DNA of 64,000 nucleotides from Spirosoma profusum (GTDB lineage: Bacteria > Bacteroidota > Bacteroidia > Cytophagales > Spirosomataceae): contig NZ_JACWZY010000016.1 of assembly GCF_014699005.1 (NCBI RefSeq), positions 112,264 through 176,263 on the forward strand. Reading direction: 5' to 3'. The position numbers were made by a program, and so were the translations under genes. Shown here piece after piece: positions 36,901 through 45,780 of this stretch. The notes beneath the pieces are model-generated. The model was not told the DNA's origin. It searched no databases and saw only the letters and a list, made by a program, of their open reading frames with translations. Positions within the stretch are counted from its first letter, which is position 1, and every line of letters starts with the position of its first letter.

Positions 36901-36925
36901 TTATTGTCTATTTTTTAGACAATAA
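36901..36925. promoter_or_regulatory. Palindrome TTATTGTCTA-N5-TAGACAATAA, candidate Nudix-regulator operator
   Basis: Perfect 10-nt half sites (36901-36910 and 36916-36925) spaced by TTTTT, lying between the divergent Nudix regulator and the small secreted protein gene. It sits just upstream of the -7 box at 36938, where a bound regulator would cover the -33 region. Function is inferred from position and symmetry. Confidence 0.7.
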
Positions 36926-36937
36926 TAAAAAGATTTT

Positions 36938-36945
36938 TACCTTTG
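36938..36945 (+). promoter_or_regulatory. -7 promoter box (TACCTTTG) for the small-protein/GH106 unit
   Basis: TACCTTTG matches TAnnTTTG; 58 nt before the ATG at 37003. A TTTAG about 19 nt upstream, inside the palindrome, may serve as a weak -33 element, suggesting activator control or direct repression. Confidence 0.6.
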
Positions 36946-37002
36946 CTTGTGATTTAACTGTAAACAGACGAATAACCAGTTCACAACTAATCAATTCTTA
37001 TC

Positions 37003-37380
37003 ATGAAGAAGGCAAGTATATTCTTTTTACTTCTATTTCTGAGTGTTGCTTACACAGGCTTTTCGCAGGCTACTCCGCCTACCGATTTTTTTGCCGGAAA
37101 ATGGGAAATCGCTGTGACAGGGACGCCTATGGGCGATGTGAAATTTCTAACGGATCTGGTTCGTAAAGACGGCAAACTGACGGGTGAACTGGCTAATCCG
37201 GCCGAGCCGAACGCTGAGAAGCGAAAAATCACGAAAGTGGAAGAGAACGGCGATAAGGTTGCTATCTTCTTTGAATCATCGCAGGCGGGAGAAATCTCAA
37301 TTGACCTGACGAAAGTTGATAACGGTAACCTTAAAGGCACGCTGTATAACTTCGATGCAGTCGCCAAACGAGTGAAATAA
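37003..37380 (+). CDS. Small secreted protein of unknown function, copy 1
   Basis: A 125-residue protein with a signal peptide (MKKASIFFLLLFLSVAYTGFSQ). The mature part starts FFAGKWEIAVTGTPMGDVKFLTDLVRKDGKLTGEL and ends LKGTLYNFDAVAKRVK; the alternating pattern suggests a small beta-barrel (lipocalin-like), which is inference. I do not recognise a characterised family. The next gene encodes a close paralogue: about half the residues match, including GKWEI, LVRKDGKLTG, AEPNAEK and AKRVK. It is the first gene downstream of the palindrome and promoter. Confidence 0.82.
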   Translation: MKKASIFFLLLFLSVAYTGFSQATPPTDFFAGKWEIAVTGTPMGDVKFLTDLVRKDGKLTGELANPAEPNAEKRKITKVEENGDKVAIFFESSQAGEISIDLTKVDNGNLKGTLYNFDAVAKRVK

Positions 37381-37423
37381 ACAGCTTCACCTATAATTTT
37401 CAGAAAATTAACCAATCAAAACC

Positions 37424-37804
37424 ATGAAAAAAATAAGCACGTTTCTCCTCTTTTTATTGCTGAGCGTAACCGTTTCAACCTATGCCCAGACTGCCACACC
37501 ATCGGCTGATTTCTATGCCGGGAAATGGGAAATTCTCGTAATCGGTACGCCCCAGGGCGATTCTAAAATGATCGCTGAATTAGTTCGAAAAGATGGTAAA
37601 CTGACTGGCAATCTGACGAACACTGCCGAACCGAACGCTGAGAAAATCCCAATTACGGGCGTTGAGGAAAATGGCGACAAACTAGCATTGGCGTTCACAG
37701 CTCAAGGCTACGACGTTACCATCGACCTGGCCAAAGTAGACGAAGATAACCTCAAAGGCTCTCTGCTGAATATGTTTGAAGCGAAAGCCAAACGAGTGAA
37801 ATAG
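37424..37804 (+). CDS. Small secreted protein of unknown function, copy 2
   Basis: A 126-residue tandem paralogue of the gene at 37003, with its own signal peptide (MKKISTFLLFLLLSVTVSTYAQ). Shared blocks are FYAGKWEILVIGTPQGD, LVRKDGKLTGNL, TAEPNAEKIPITGVEENGDK, IDLAKVD, NLKGSL and AKRVK. The pair is 43 nt apart, clearly cotranscribed, and closed by a strong terminator at 37834. The next gene is a GH106 enzyme, so a role in sensing or binding a rhamnose-rich glycan is possible but unproven. Confidence 0.82.
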   Translation: MKKISTFLLFLLLSVTVSTYAQTATPSADFYAGKWEILVIGTPQGDSKMIAELVRKDGKLTGNLTNTAEPNAEKIPITGVEENGDKLALAFTAQGYDVTIDLAKVDEDNLKGSLLNMFEAKAKRVK

Positions 37805-37833
37805 AAAATTTATCTCATTTAACTACAAATAAA

Positions 37834-37895
37834 GAGTAAGCCAGTCACAGCACGAACTTCCACCGACGCTGCGACTGGCTTACTCGCTTTCCGTT
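37834..37895 (+). terminator. Intrinsic terminator after the small-protein pair
   Basis: GAGTAAGCCAGTC (37834-37846) pairs exactly with GACTGGCTTACTC (37873-37885), followed by GCTTTCCGTTTTTTA. A 13-bp stem plus U-run; it separates the small-protein pair from the GH106 gene. Confidence 0.85.
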
Positions 37896-38012
37896 TTTTA
37901 CCCCTTGATAACTACGTAGTTCATTCAAAAGAAAATGAAGGAATTGCGCAAAAATTAGTTGTTTTAGTGCTATTTAGCAGAAAACCCTTTCCTAAACATA
38001 AATAGGTTGGCT

Positions 38013-41000
38013 ATGAAGCAAACCCTCTCCCTCTTTCTGATCCTATCACTTGTCTCCCAATTCGGCTTTGGGCAGGTACAAAAACAGCCTTCTTCAAATT
38101 CGTCAGCACAATTGCAGGAATTTACCACGCCACCAAACTCAGCCAAACCTCGTGTGTGGTGGCACTGGATGAACGGTAACATCACCAAAGACGGTATCCA
38201 GAAAGATCTTGAGTGGATGAATCGAGTGGGTATCGGCGGTTTTCAAAATTTCGATGCCAACTTGTTTACGCCGGTGGTCGTACCTAAGAAACTCGTGTTT
38301 ATGACGCCCGAATGGAAGGACGCTTTTCGGTTTACGACCGAACAGGCCAGCCAGAAAGGGCTTGAAATGGCAATTGCCGGTTCGCCGGGTTGGAGCGTAA
38401 CGGGCGGTCCCTGGGTAGAGCCGAAAGACGCCATGAAAAAATACGTCTGGACCCAAACCAACGTAGCAGGTGGAAAAGCGTTTACTGGAAAACTACCACA
38501 GCCAGCGCCTATAACTGGACCATTTCAGAATATAAAATTGGAGAGTGGTGGTTTAACAGGTGGATTTGTGGGTACCGTACCATCATTCTATCAGGATGCT
38601 ATCGTAATTGCCTATAAAGTACCTGCCTCCGAGAAGAATCTGACCGAACTCAACCCAAAAGTTTCGTCGAGTGGTGGCAGTTTCACCCTCACTGAGCTTA
38701 CTGACGGCGATTTGGGCAAAACTACTTTCTTACCGCCGTTAGCCGTAGGGGAGGATATGTACATTCAATACGCGTTCGATACGCCCCAGACGTTCAAAGC
38801 GTTGTCGATTGTCGGTGCCATCAAAGGCCCATTAGCCGAATTTCGGGGAGGGAACGAAAACCGAACGTTACAGGTGAGCGACGATGGCATGAGCTTTCGG
38901 GACGTAGCGAAAGTGCCGGGTAGTATCGCAGCTCAAAACACCGTGTCTTTTCCGGCAACAACAGCCAAATTCTGGCGGATGGCAATTAAAACGTTACCTC
39001 CGCCTACTAATCCGTTCGGGGGCCTGATGGGCCAAAGGGGCGGAGAAGCTAAATCGGAAGGCGTGAACGTAGCAGAATTTGTGCTCTACAACACCGACCG
39101 GATTGATCAGTATGAAGATAAAGCAGGTTTCACGCCTTACAAAGAAGATACGAAAACGGCCATTACGTCAAGGGCCGACGCGATTCCGACTGAAGACGTA
39201 GTGGATCTGACCTCGAAGATGCAGCCCGACGGTACGTTAAATTGGACGGCTCCAGCCGGAAACTGGGTTGTCATGCGGTTCGGCTATTCACTAACTGGTC
39301 GCCAGAACCACCCCGCATCTCCCGAAGCTACTGGTTTAGAGGTAGATAAGCTGGATAAAGAAGCCGTTCGGAAATACATCAATACGTATCTGGATATGTA
39401 TAAAGATGCCACGGGCGGCATGATGGGCAGCAAAGGACTTCAATATATGGTGCTCGACAGCTACGAAGCAGGTCACATGAATTGGACGAAATCGTTTCCC
39501 GAAGAATTCCAGAAACGACGGGGTTACACCATTCAGCCGTGGTTGCCCGTGCTGGCAGGTCGTGTAATTAAAAGCACCGACGCGAGCGAGAAATTCCTCT
39601 GGGATTTCCGCAAAACGATTGGCGAACTAATTACCGAAAGCCATTACGAAGTAATTGGCGATGAACTTCACAAGCGCGGAATGAAACGTTACACCGAGTC
39701 GCACGAAGGTGGTCGGATTTATCTGGCTGATGGTATGGATGTAAAACGCTACGCCGACGTACCGATGTCGGCCATGTGGACGCCCGGTAGTCTGGCGGGT
39801 GGTAGCGACGAAGAAGTACGTAGCGAAGGCGACATTCGGGAATCGGCTTCGGTAGCTAACATCTACGGCCAGAACATTTTAGCCGCCGAATCGATGACGG
39901 CCGCCGGAAATGCGTTTTCGTCTTACCCCGAAAAACTCAAACGTACCGCCGATCTCGAAATGGCGTCTGGTTTGAACAGATTCGTGATTCACACATCCGT
40001 TCACCAGCCTCTCGATGATAAACTGCCCGGTTTTTCGCTGGGACCTTTCGGGCAATGGTACACCCGTCAGGAAACGTGGGCCGAGCCGGGAAAAGCCTGG
40101 ATTGCGTATCTGGGACGTAGCTGCTATTTGCTACAACAGGGCCGGAACGTAGCAGATGTTCTGTATTACTACGGTCAGAACTACAATATTACCTGGATAA
40201 CAAGGGAAAAACTGCCTGCTATTCCAACTGGCTATGAGTTTGATTTTGTGAACGCATCGGCTTTACTGAATGCTGTCAGTGTAAAAAATGGTCAGTTAGT
40301 AGCGAAAAGCGGCAATACGTATCGTTTGTTGGTGCTGGACGAAAGCGCCAAAAACATGACATTACCCGTACTGAAAAAACTGCGTGAATTGGTCAAAGCG
40401 GGGGCTAAAGTAGTAGGAACTAAGCCCGAACAGTCACCAAGTTTGTCGGATAATCCGGCCGAGTTTCAGACGATCGTTAATGAAATTTGGGCCAGTCCGA
40501 ACGTAGTAAAAGGCTCGATAGCCGATGCGTTGAAGGCGCAGAGCGTAGCAGAAGACGTTATTGTCAAAAACGCTACGTCGAAAATTCTCTACCGCCATCG
40601 CCAGACCGCCGACCAAGATATCTACTGGCTCGACAACCGAAGCGACAATCCGACACCAGCGGAAGTGAGTTTCCGCGTAACGGGAAAAGTGCCAATGTTG
40701 TGGAATCCGCAAACTGGAAAAACGGAAACTGTTACATACAAAATCAAAGACGGTCGCACCATCGTTCCGCTGCAATTCGAGTCGTGGGATGCGTATTTCA
40801 TCGTCTTTAGTGGCAAGGCAAGTACGATGGCCTACACCAAACCTGCTGAGAAAACGGGTGAGCTGCTGACCATTTCCACTCCCTGGACAGTACGTTTTCA
40901 GGAAAACCGAAGCGCCCCGCCACAAGCTACGTTTGCCAGTCTGGCTTCCTGGACCAACAATAGTGATCCTGGCATCAAGTATTTCTCAGGTACTGCTACG

Positions 41001-41369
41001 TACGACAACTCATTCAACGTAGCATTGGTGGATAAATCAGCTCACTACGTTCTTGATCTTGGCGATGTGAAAAACATAGCTGAAGTAACGGTTAATGGGC
41101 AGAATATGGGCATTATCTGGAAAAAGCCGTTCCGTGTGGACGTAACGTCGGCTCTCAAAACCGGCGCAAACAACGTATCGATAAAAGTGACCAATACGTG
41201 GGTTAACCGACTGGTCGGCGACCAACAACCGGACGTAAAGCAGAAAATCACTTTCGCGACGATGCCCTTCTACAAAGCTGATTCTCCTCTCCTGCCCTCC
41301 GGTTTGTTAGGACCCGTTCGGGTATTGACTACTACGTCAGCTTCAACTGCTGGTGAGGCAAAACGATAG
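38013..41369 (+). CDS. Glycoside hydrolase family 106, alpha-L-rhamnosidase
   Basis: An 1118-residue secreted enzyme. Signal peptide to about residue 21 (SLVSQFGFGQ). The N-terminal TPPNSAKPRVWWHWMNGNITKDGIQKDLEWMNRVGIGGFQNFD is a hallmark of GH106 alpha-L-rhamnosidases, which release rhamnose from rhamnogalacturonan and flavonoid glycosides. Later conserved blocks are LDSYEAGHMNWTKSFPEEF and KRYTESHEGGRIYLADG, both carrying candidate catalytic Glu residues. The C-terminal 150 residues form a beta-sandwich (TVNGQNMGIIWKKPFRVDVTSALK) like that of GH2-type sugar-binding domains. There is no SusC/D pair nearby, so it is not a full utilisation locus. It is followed by a class A hairpin and a two-component pair on the other strand. 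Confidence 0.88.
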   Translation: MKQTLSLFLILSLVSQFGFGQVQKQPSSNSSAQLQEFTTPPNSAKPRVWWHWMNGNITKDGIQKDLEWMNRVGIGGFQNFDANLFTPVVVPKKLVFMTPEWKDAFRFTTEQASQKGLEMAIAGSPGWSVTGGPWVEPKDAMKKYVWTQTNVAGGKAFTGKLPQPAPITGPFQNIKLESGGLTGGFVGTVPSFYQDAIVIAYKVPASEKNLTELNPKVSSSGGSFTLTELTDGDLGKTTFLPPLAVGEDMYIQYAFDTPQTFKALSIVGAIKGPLAEFRGGNENRTLQVSDDGMSFRDVAKVPGSIAAQNTVSFPATTAKFWRMAIKTLPPPTNPFGGLMGQRGGEAKSEGVNVAEFVLYNTDRIDQYEDKAGFTPYKEDTKTAITSRADAIPTEDVVDLTSKMQPDGTLNWTAPAGNWVVMRFGYSLTGRQNHPASPEATGLEVDKLDKEAVRKYINTYLDMYKDATGGMMGSKGLQYMVLDSYEAGHMNWTKSFPEEFQKRRGYTIQPWLPVLAGRVIKSTDASEKFLWDFRKTIGELITESHYEVIGDELHKRGMKRYTESHEGGRIYLADGMDVKRYADVPMSAMWTPGSLAGGSDEEVRSEGDIRESASVANIYGQNILAAESMTAAGNAFSSYPEKLKRTADLEMASGLNRFVIHTSVHQPLDDKLPGFSLGPFGQWYTRQETWAEPGKAWIAYLGRSCYLLQQGRNVADVLYYYGQNYNITWITREKLPAIPTGYEFDFVNASALLNAVSVKNGQLVAKSGNTYRLLVLDESAKNMTLPVLKKLRELVKAGAKVVGTKPEQSPSLSDNPAEFQTIVNEIWASPNVVKGSIADALKAQSVAEDVIVKNATSKILYRHRQTADQDIYWLDNRSDNPTPAEVSFRVTGKVPMLWNPQTGKTETVTYKIKDGRTIVPLQFESWDAYFIVFSGKASTMAYTKPAEKTGELLTISTPWTVRFQENRSAPPQATFASLASWTNNSDPGIKYFSGTATYDNSFNVALVDKSAHYVLDLGDVKNIAEVTVNGQNMGIIWKKPFRVDVTSALKTGANNVSIKVTNTWVNRLVGDQQPDVKQKITFATMPFYKADSPLLPSGLLGPVRVLTTTSASTAGEAKR

Positions 41370-41386
41370 TGTTTTTATCATCCTGG

Positions 41387-41480
41387 TTTTTTGTCATCCT
41401 GACGCAGGAAGGATCTTAAAATTTCCTTACTAGAGTGCCAGGAAATCTTAAGATCCTTCCTGCGTCAGGATGACAAAAAA
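41387..41480. repeat. Class A hairpin, copy 4
   Basis: Tip TTTTTTGTCATCCTGA, mid-stem cgcagg, core AAGGATCTTAA. The right arm mirrors the left exactly over tip and mid-stem. The central segment (tttccttactagagtgccaggaaa) is the reverse complement of that of copy 3. It fills the gap between the GH106 stop and the LytTR stop codon. Confidence 0.93.
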
Positions 41481-41482
41481 CG

Positions 41483-42280
41483 CTACACCCACCCAAAACG
41501 CTCCAGAAGCCGGTCTTTCTGCTGACGCGATACGGGAATGTTACTGCCATCGCTTAGGACTAGATACGTCCCTTCGCCTTTAACCAGACGTTTGATGTGG
41601 TTGAGGTTAACAATGTATTGCCGGTGAACCCGCAGAAAATTGCGGCTTTCGAGCAGTTCCTGCACATCGCCCAAGGTTTTGGAAACCAGATATTTCTCAC
41701 CAGTATTCAGTACAAAATGGGTATAGTTACTGTCCGATTCGGCGTATAGAATCTGGGACGTATCGACAAAGGCAATGCCATTCGCGTGTGGAAGGGCGAG
41801 CCTGGAGGGCGTGCCAGAGCGAGGAACTTCCGATCCACCAGTTGATGGGTAATACGTTCGCAACAATTCCAATTGCTCCGTTAAAATATGAGCGGGGATA
41901 GGCCAGGCCGACGTACTACGTTGGACGACCTGTTCAGCCCGGCCAACGGACTGAACCAAATCGACGGTATCGACAGGTTTCAATAGATAATCTAAGGCCG
42001 CAAATCGAAATGCCTGAACCGCGTACTGATTGTAGGCTGTTACGAAAATGACCTGAAACGTGACCTCGCCCAACTGTTCCAGCAATTGAAAACCGTTCAG
42101 CATGGGCATTTCGATGTCCAGAAACACCAGCGCAGGCTGAAGCGAACGTAGCGCCAGTAGTGCTTTAGGGCTTTCAGTAAATTGCCCAACGAGTTCAATT
42201 TGTGGACAATGACGCGCCAGTTGCATAGCCAGCAACTCAACATTGTCGGGTTCATCATCGATGATAATGGTGCGAAGCAT
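41483..42280 (-). CDS. LytTR-family response regulator
   Basis: A 265-residue response regulator. The receiver domain has IIIDDEPDN, the phosphoacceptor in ALVFLDIEMPMLNGF (about residue 55), FVTAYNQYAVQAF and DYLLKPVDT. A linker of about 40 residues precedes the LytTR domain (about 165-262: ILYAESDSNYTHFVL, FLRVHRQYIVNLNHIKRL, IPVSRQQKDRLLERF). It is the second gene of the unit with the TPR kinase upstream; a class A hairpin sits in the 181-bp space between them. Targets are unknown; the neighbouring GH106 gene on the other strand is one possibility. Confidence 0.93.
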   Translation of the reverse strand: MLRTIIIDDEPDNVELLAMQLARHCPQIELVGQFTESPKALLALRSLQPALVFLDIEMPMLNGFQLLEQLGEVTFQVIFVTAYNQYAVQAFRFAALDYLLKPVDTVDLVQSVGRAEQVVQRSTSAWPIPAHILTEQLELLRTYYPSTGGSEVPRSGTPSRLALPHANGIAFVDTSQILYAESDSNYTHFVLNTGEKYLVSKTLGDVQELLESRNFLRVHRQYIVNLNHIKRLVKGEGTYLVLSDGSNIPVSRQQKDRLLERFGWV

Positions 42281-42348
42281 AAAATCGAATTAATGCGAAT
42301 ATTAGTGCAGGGTATAAATGTTTACTATTCTATGTATCATTCTGAGCA

Positions 42349-42443
42349 TTTTTTGTCATCCTGACGAAAGGAAGGATCTTGAGGTTCCCTGACGCTCTAG
42401 TAAGGATACTTTAAGATCCTTCCTTTCGTCAGGATGACAAAAA
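42349..42443. repeat. Class A hairpin, copy 5
   Basis: Tip TTTTTTGTCATCCTGA, mid-stem cgaaagg, core AAGGATCTT. The right arm mirrors the left through the whole mid-stem. It is located inside the presumed kinase-regulator transcription unit. Confidence 0.93.
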
Positions 42444-42461
42444 GAGTGACGAAAGCCGCCT

Positions 42462-44270
42462 TTAAATCGGTATATCCAGCACAACCTTCGTGCCCAGCGG
42501 TTCGCCATCGGGAGCCACTAAGTCAAACACCTGCGCCTGAGTCTGAATATTGTACAGTTGATTAATCATCCGAATGCGATCGGCCGTTACCTGCATCCCA
42601 AACGACTTATGCATCCCCGCTGACTTGCTTTTCAACGTCCTGGCCCGTTCACGACCAATCCCATCGTCGGTGATTTCGATATGTAATAAACGGTCTGTCG
42701 ATTGGCGAACATCTACCTGTACTGAGCCTCCCTCGGGCTTGTGCATCAACCCATGCCAGATGGCATTTTCTACGTAAGGCTGCAAGAGTAAGGGCGGAAT
42801 CTGTACGTATTGCTGATCAATTTCGGGCGATACCCGAATATCGAACTGCACTTTCTGCTTGAAGCGCATGGCTTCCAGTTCGATATACAGTTGCAAGGCT
42901 TCCAGCTCATTTTGTAACGTTACCCGCTCAGAACGAGAATTTTCCAGCACCAATCGAATCAGCCGGGCGAACTTGGTGAGGTAGTCGGAAGCTTTGTCGG
43001 CTTTGTTCTGGAGCGTGTACAGTTTGATCGAATTGAGGCAGTTGAAGATGAAGTGCGGATTCATTTGTGCCCGTAGGGTCGTCATCTCGGTATCGGCCAG
43101 TTTTTGCTCGAACTCGCTTTCGAGTTGGCGTATATTCTGCGCTTCGAGTTGGCGACTCTGCCGATTGTTGCGGTATAGAAAGAAAGTCACCAGCAAGACA
43201 ACCGCCAATGCGCCCAGTAAGGCATAAAGTCGGAGTTGATTCTGATAGGCCAGTGCAGCCGCTTCCAATCGTCGTTGGGTAGCTGCTTCCCGCTCGCGAT
43301 CCTCATAAGCCGCTTTTTCCACGGCTCTTACCCGTTGCTGATTATTCAGGCTGTCTTTAGCGGCCGATAACAGCAAATGGTAGTGGAGCGCTTCAGCGGG
43401 ATTTGACGCCTTATAGAGGTCAAAAAGCAAGCTGGCCGTTTTAATGATGTAAATGGTCTCTTCTCGTTCCAGTTGAATGGCCAGTGATTTTTTGGCGTAA
43501 AACCGGGCCGAATCCAGTTGATTTCGATCCCGAAAAATCCTGGCAATACCCTCGTATGTTTGCCCATTGGGTTTGCCCCTTGATACCGCAACTGCTCGAC
43601 GGAAATAGCGCATGGCCAGATCCGGCTGCTTTTTTTCATAGTAGAGCCTCCCAAATCGCAAATCCAAATTAAGAATTACGCGTTTTTCTTTTAGCGCAAT
43701 CTGTTCGTTTTTTTGCATATAAAATAAGGCGGAGTCCAATACACCCCATTCAAGGTAAAAATCGCCCAAAATCTCTTCGATTGGTTTGGGCCCTTTGGGC
43801 AAGTTTTCTCTAGCTTGTAATTCCCTTCCCAACATGTAATAGTATTGGGCTTTTTTAAAATCAAACTTGCTATAAGCGTAGCCCAAAAAACTTATGGAGA
43901 TCAACCGCCCAAGGTGGTCATTTCGCTTTTCACAAAGCTGTTTTGTTTCCATCAGTATCGGAATGGCCTTGTAGTAATCCCATTCGACCAGACAGAATCC
44001 AAGTCTATGCCCGCAAAGGATCGTTCCTCTATCGAAATGAATCCGTTTTGCCAGAGCAAATCCCCGCTGCCCATAGTCGATTGCCGCCTTCTTATGCAGC
44101 CAAGTATATACCTCCGTTAATTGCGCATAAATCAGCACACGGTCTGTATCGCTTTTGGCTTTGGCCAATTCGCGTATCAGGCTATCATGCTTTATAACTC
44201 TATCATCCGTTTGCGCCAGGAGTAGGTGGGTATGAATAAAGAGAAGTAAACAAATCAGAACGTTTTTCAT
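42462..44270 (-). CDS. TPR-containing LytS-type sensor histidine kinase
   Basis: A 602-residue kinase. Signal peptide (MKNVLICLLLFIHTHLLLAQ), then a periplasmic array of TPR-like helical repeats (about residues 40-320, for example YGQRGFALAKRIHF, ALFYMQKNEQIALKEKR, LAMRYFRRAVAVS). A transmembrane helix (LYALLGALAVVLLVTFFLY, about 346-364) and coiled coil follow. The His_kinase domain has the phosphoacceptor in LRAQMNPHFIFNCLNSIKL, PPLLLQPYVENAIWHG and ITDDGIGRERA. The TPR ectodomain suggests protein or glycan sensing in the periplasm. It precedes the LytTR regulator. Confidence 0.93.
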   Translation of the reverse strand: MKNVLICLLLFIHTHLLLAQTDDRVIKHDSLIRELAKAKSDTDRVLIYAQLTEVYTWLHKKAAIDYGQRGFALAKRIHFDRGTILCGHRLGFCLVEWDYYKAIPILMETKQLCEKRNDHLGRLISISFLGYAYSKFDFKKAQYYYMLGRELQARENLPKGPKPIEEILGDFYLEWGVLDSALFYMQKNEQIALKEKRVILNLDLRFGRLYYEKKQPDLAMRYFRRAVAVSRGKPNGQTYEGIARIFRDRNQLDSARFYAKKSLAIQLEREETIYIIKTASLLFDLYKASNPAEALHYHLLLSAAKDSLNNQQRVRAVEKAAYEDREREAATQRRLEAAALAYQNQLRLYALLGALAVVLLVTFFLYRNNRQSRQLEAQNIRQLESEFEQKLADTEMTTLRAQMNPHFIFNCLNSIKLYTLQNKADKASDYLTKFARLIRLVLENSRSERVTLQNELEALQLYIELEAMRFKQKVQFDIRVSPEIDQQYVQIPPLLLQPYVENAIWHGLMHKPEGGSVQVDVRQSTDRLLHIEITDDGIGRERARTLKSKSAGMHKSFGMQVTADRIRMINQLYNIQTQAQVFDLVAPDGEPLGTKVVLDIPI

Positions 44271-44559
44271 GTGGAATAACCCAGCATAGAGGGGTATAAT
44301 TACTATGCAAAGTACTGATAAACAGCATTACTATTTGTCTCATACAGGACGAATTGCCTTCTCTTTCGCGTAAGTGGTAATTATTTCGAGTAAACCGATT
44401 CGTAGATCGCTTAAAGGCTTCGTTCAGGAATTTCGGCGACTTACGCGAAATCCGTTACCGCTAATCCTATCCTTTTTTCTGGGTGCATTTGGGTCTGCTA
44501 CGTTTGGTCAGTCAAACGGCGGCACAAGCTCGCTACTCACGAAAACTATCTACTGTACC

Positions 44560-45285
44560 ATGAAAAAGCTACTCCTTTCGCTGATCACACTTGGTTTCAC
44601 ACTAACGGTGTCCATTGCCAAAATAGCCAGTCCGTCTTCCGACCACGTCGGCCAGCCCAACCCCTACTACCAACGTACTCGCTCCGATTCAAGCCAGGGT
44701 TACTGGAAACTCTACACGGATTATAACAGCCGGACGACCCGCGTTAGCTTCTATTCGGGTCAGGATGAGCTGCTTTACCAGGAAAAGATTAAAGACAGGT
44801 ATATCAAATTATCGAAACGTAACATTCGTCAGTTCGACAATCTGTTGAGCCGCTTGGTGGATCGTAACCTGGTTAGTAGTCGGGTGAAATCGTACGATAT
44901 TCTCAACAGCAACCAGTGGAATGCAACTCCACAACGAATCCCATCACCCTTCAATGAAGAAACCGTTCTTCCGGCGCCAGTCGCTCCAACGACACCAAAC
45001 ATTAATCTGGAGGTCGTCAGCAGTAGCCAGGTAAAACTCTCTTATCTAAATCCTGCCAGTGAACGACTACTTATAACCCTGGCCAACGATAATTTCGAGT
45101 TTTTTTATAAAAGATATAGTACGCTGAAAGAATACGCCGGGCTACTAAATGTAAGCCATCTTCCTAGTGGAACGTATCGTCTTGAAGTCGACGGCGCGAA
45201 GAAGATCGTAAAATACAAAGTCATCATCGACCAGGATAAACGGAGTATTAAGCTGAATACGGTCTTGAATCAGTTCAACCCATAA
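44560..45285 (+). CDS. Secreted protein of unknown function
   Basis: A 241-residue predicted exported protein; MKKLLLSLITLGFTLTVSIAK is a clear signal peptide, so I start at 44560 although the frame opens at 44374. The mature part has DSSQGYWKLYTDYNSRTTRVSFYSGQDELLYQE and a C-terminal domain NINLEVVSSSQVKLSYLNPASERLLITL...GTYRLEVDGAKKIVKYKV, which looks like an Ig-like or secretion-sorting-type beta-sandwich, without a clear T9SS signature. The family is unknown. It is divergent from the TPR kinase and followed by a small secreted protein gene 57 nt away. Confidence 0.7.
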   Translation: MKKLLLSLITLGFTLTVSIAKIASPSSDHVGQPNPYYQRTRSDSSQGYWKLYTDYNSRTTRVSFYSGQDELLYQEKIKDRYIKLSKRNIRQFDNLLSRLVDRNLVSSRVKSYDILNSNQWNATPQRIPSPFNEETVLPAPVAPTTPNINLEVVSSSQVKLSYLNPASERLLITLANDNFEFFYKRYSTLKEYAGLLNVSHLPSGTYRLEVDGAKKIVKYKVIIDQDKRSIKLNTVLNQFNP

Positions 45286-45342
45286 GTCGCTAAACGATAA
45301 AGCAACTTCTCAATACATTTTTTAAACCAATCTTTATTACTC

Positions 45343-45780
45343 ATGAATACGCTAATACTATCCCTCCTTTTCGTTGGGGCTTCCTTGACAACCGCAGTTG
45401 CTCAATCAGACGAAGCTCCTATTAAAAACGTCATTGACGCCCAAAAGAAAGCCGCCGACGCGGCTGATTACAAAACGTATAAGAGTTGCTGGGCCAATGT
45501 TCCCTATGCGTCTTTTTTGATTTATGGCGGGCAGATCTATGGCGATTCGCTCTGGCAGGTAATTGATAGGGTTTGGGCCACTCGAAAGCCAATCAAAATG
45601 ACGAATACACGCACGAATTGGAACATCTGCACGAAAGGAGAAACCGCCTATGTCACCTTCACTCAGCGTAGTGAAAACCATGAAACCAAGACTATTTTAG
45701 AAAGCGCCGAAGCTCGCTACCTGGAAAAAGTAAATGGCCAATGGAAGATTGTCAGCGTGGTCGCCATGTTTAAACCGTGA
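45343..45780 (+). CDS. Secreted SnoaL/DUF4440-like NTF2-fold protein
   Basis: A 145-residue protein with a signal peptide (MNTLILSLLFVGASLTTAVAQ). The mature domain (APIKNVIDAQKKAADAADYKTYKSCWANVPYASFLIYGG ... EARYLEKVNGQWKIVSVVAMFKP) fits the NTF2-like fold of DUF4440/SnoaL proteins; the ending VNGQWKIVSV is typical. Its function is unknown. It probably shares a transcript with the upstream unknown secreted gene. A class A hairpin lies about 90 bp downstream. Confidence 0.8.
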   Translation: MNTLILSLLFVGASLTTAVAQSDEAPIKNVIDAQKKAADAADYKTYKSCWANVPYASFLIYGGQIYGDSLWQVIDRVWATRKPIKMTNTRTNWNICTKGETAYVTFTQRSENHETKTILESAEARYLEKVNGQWKIVSVVAMFKP

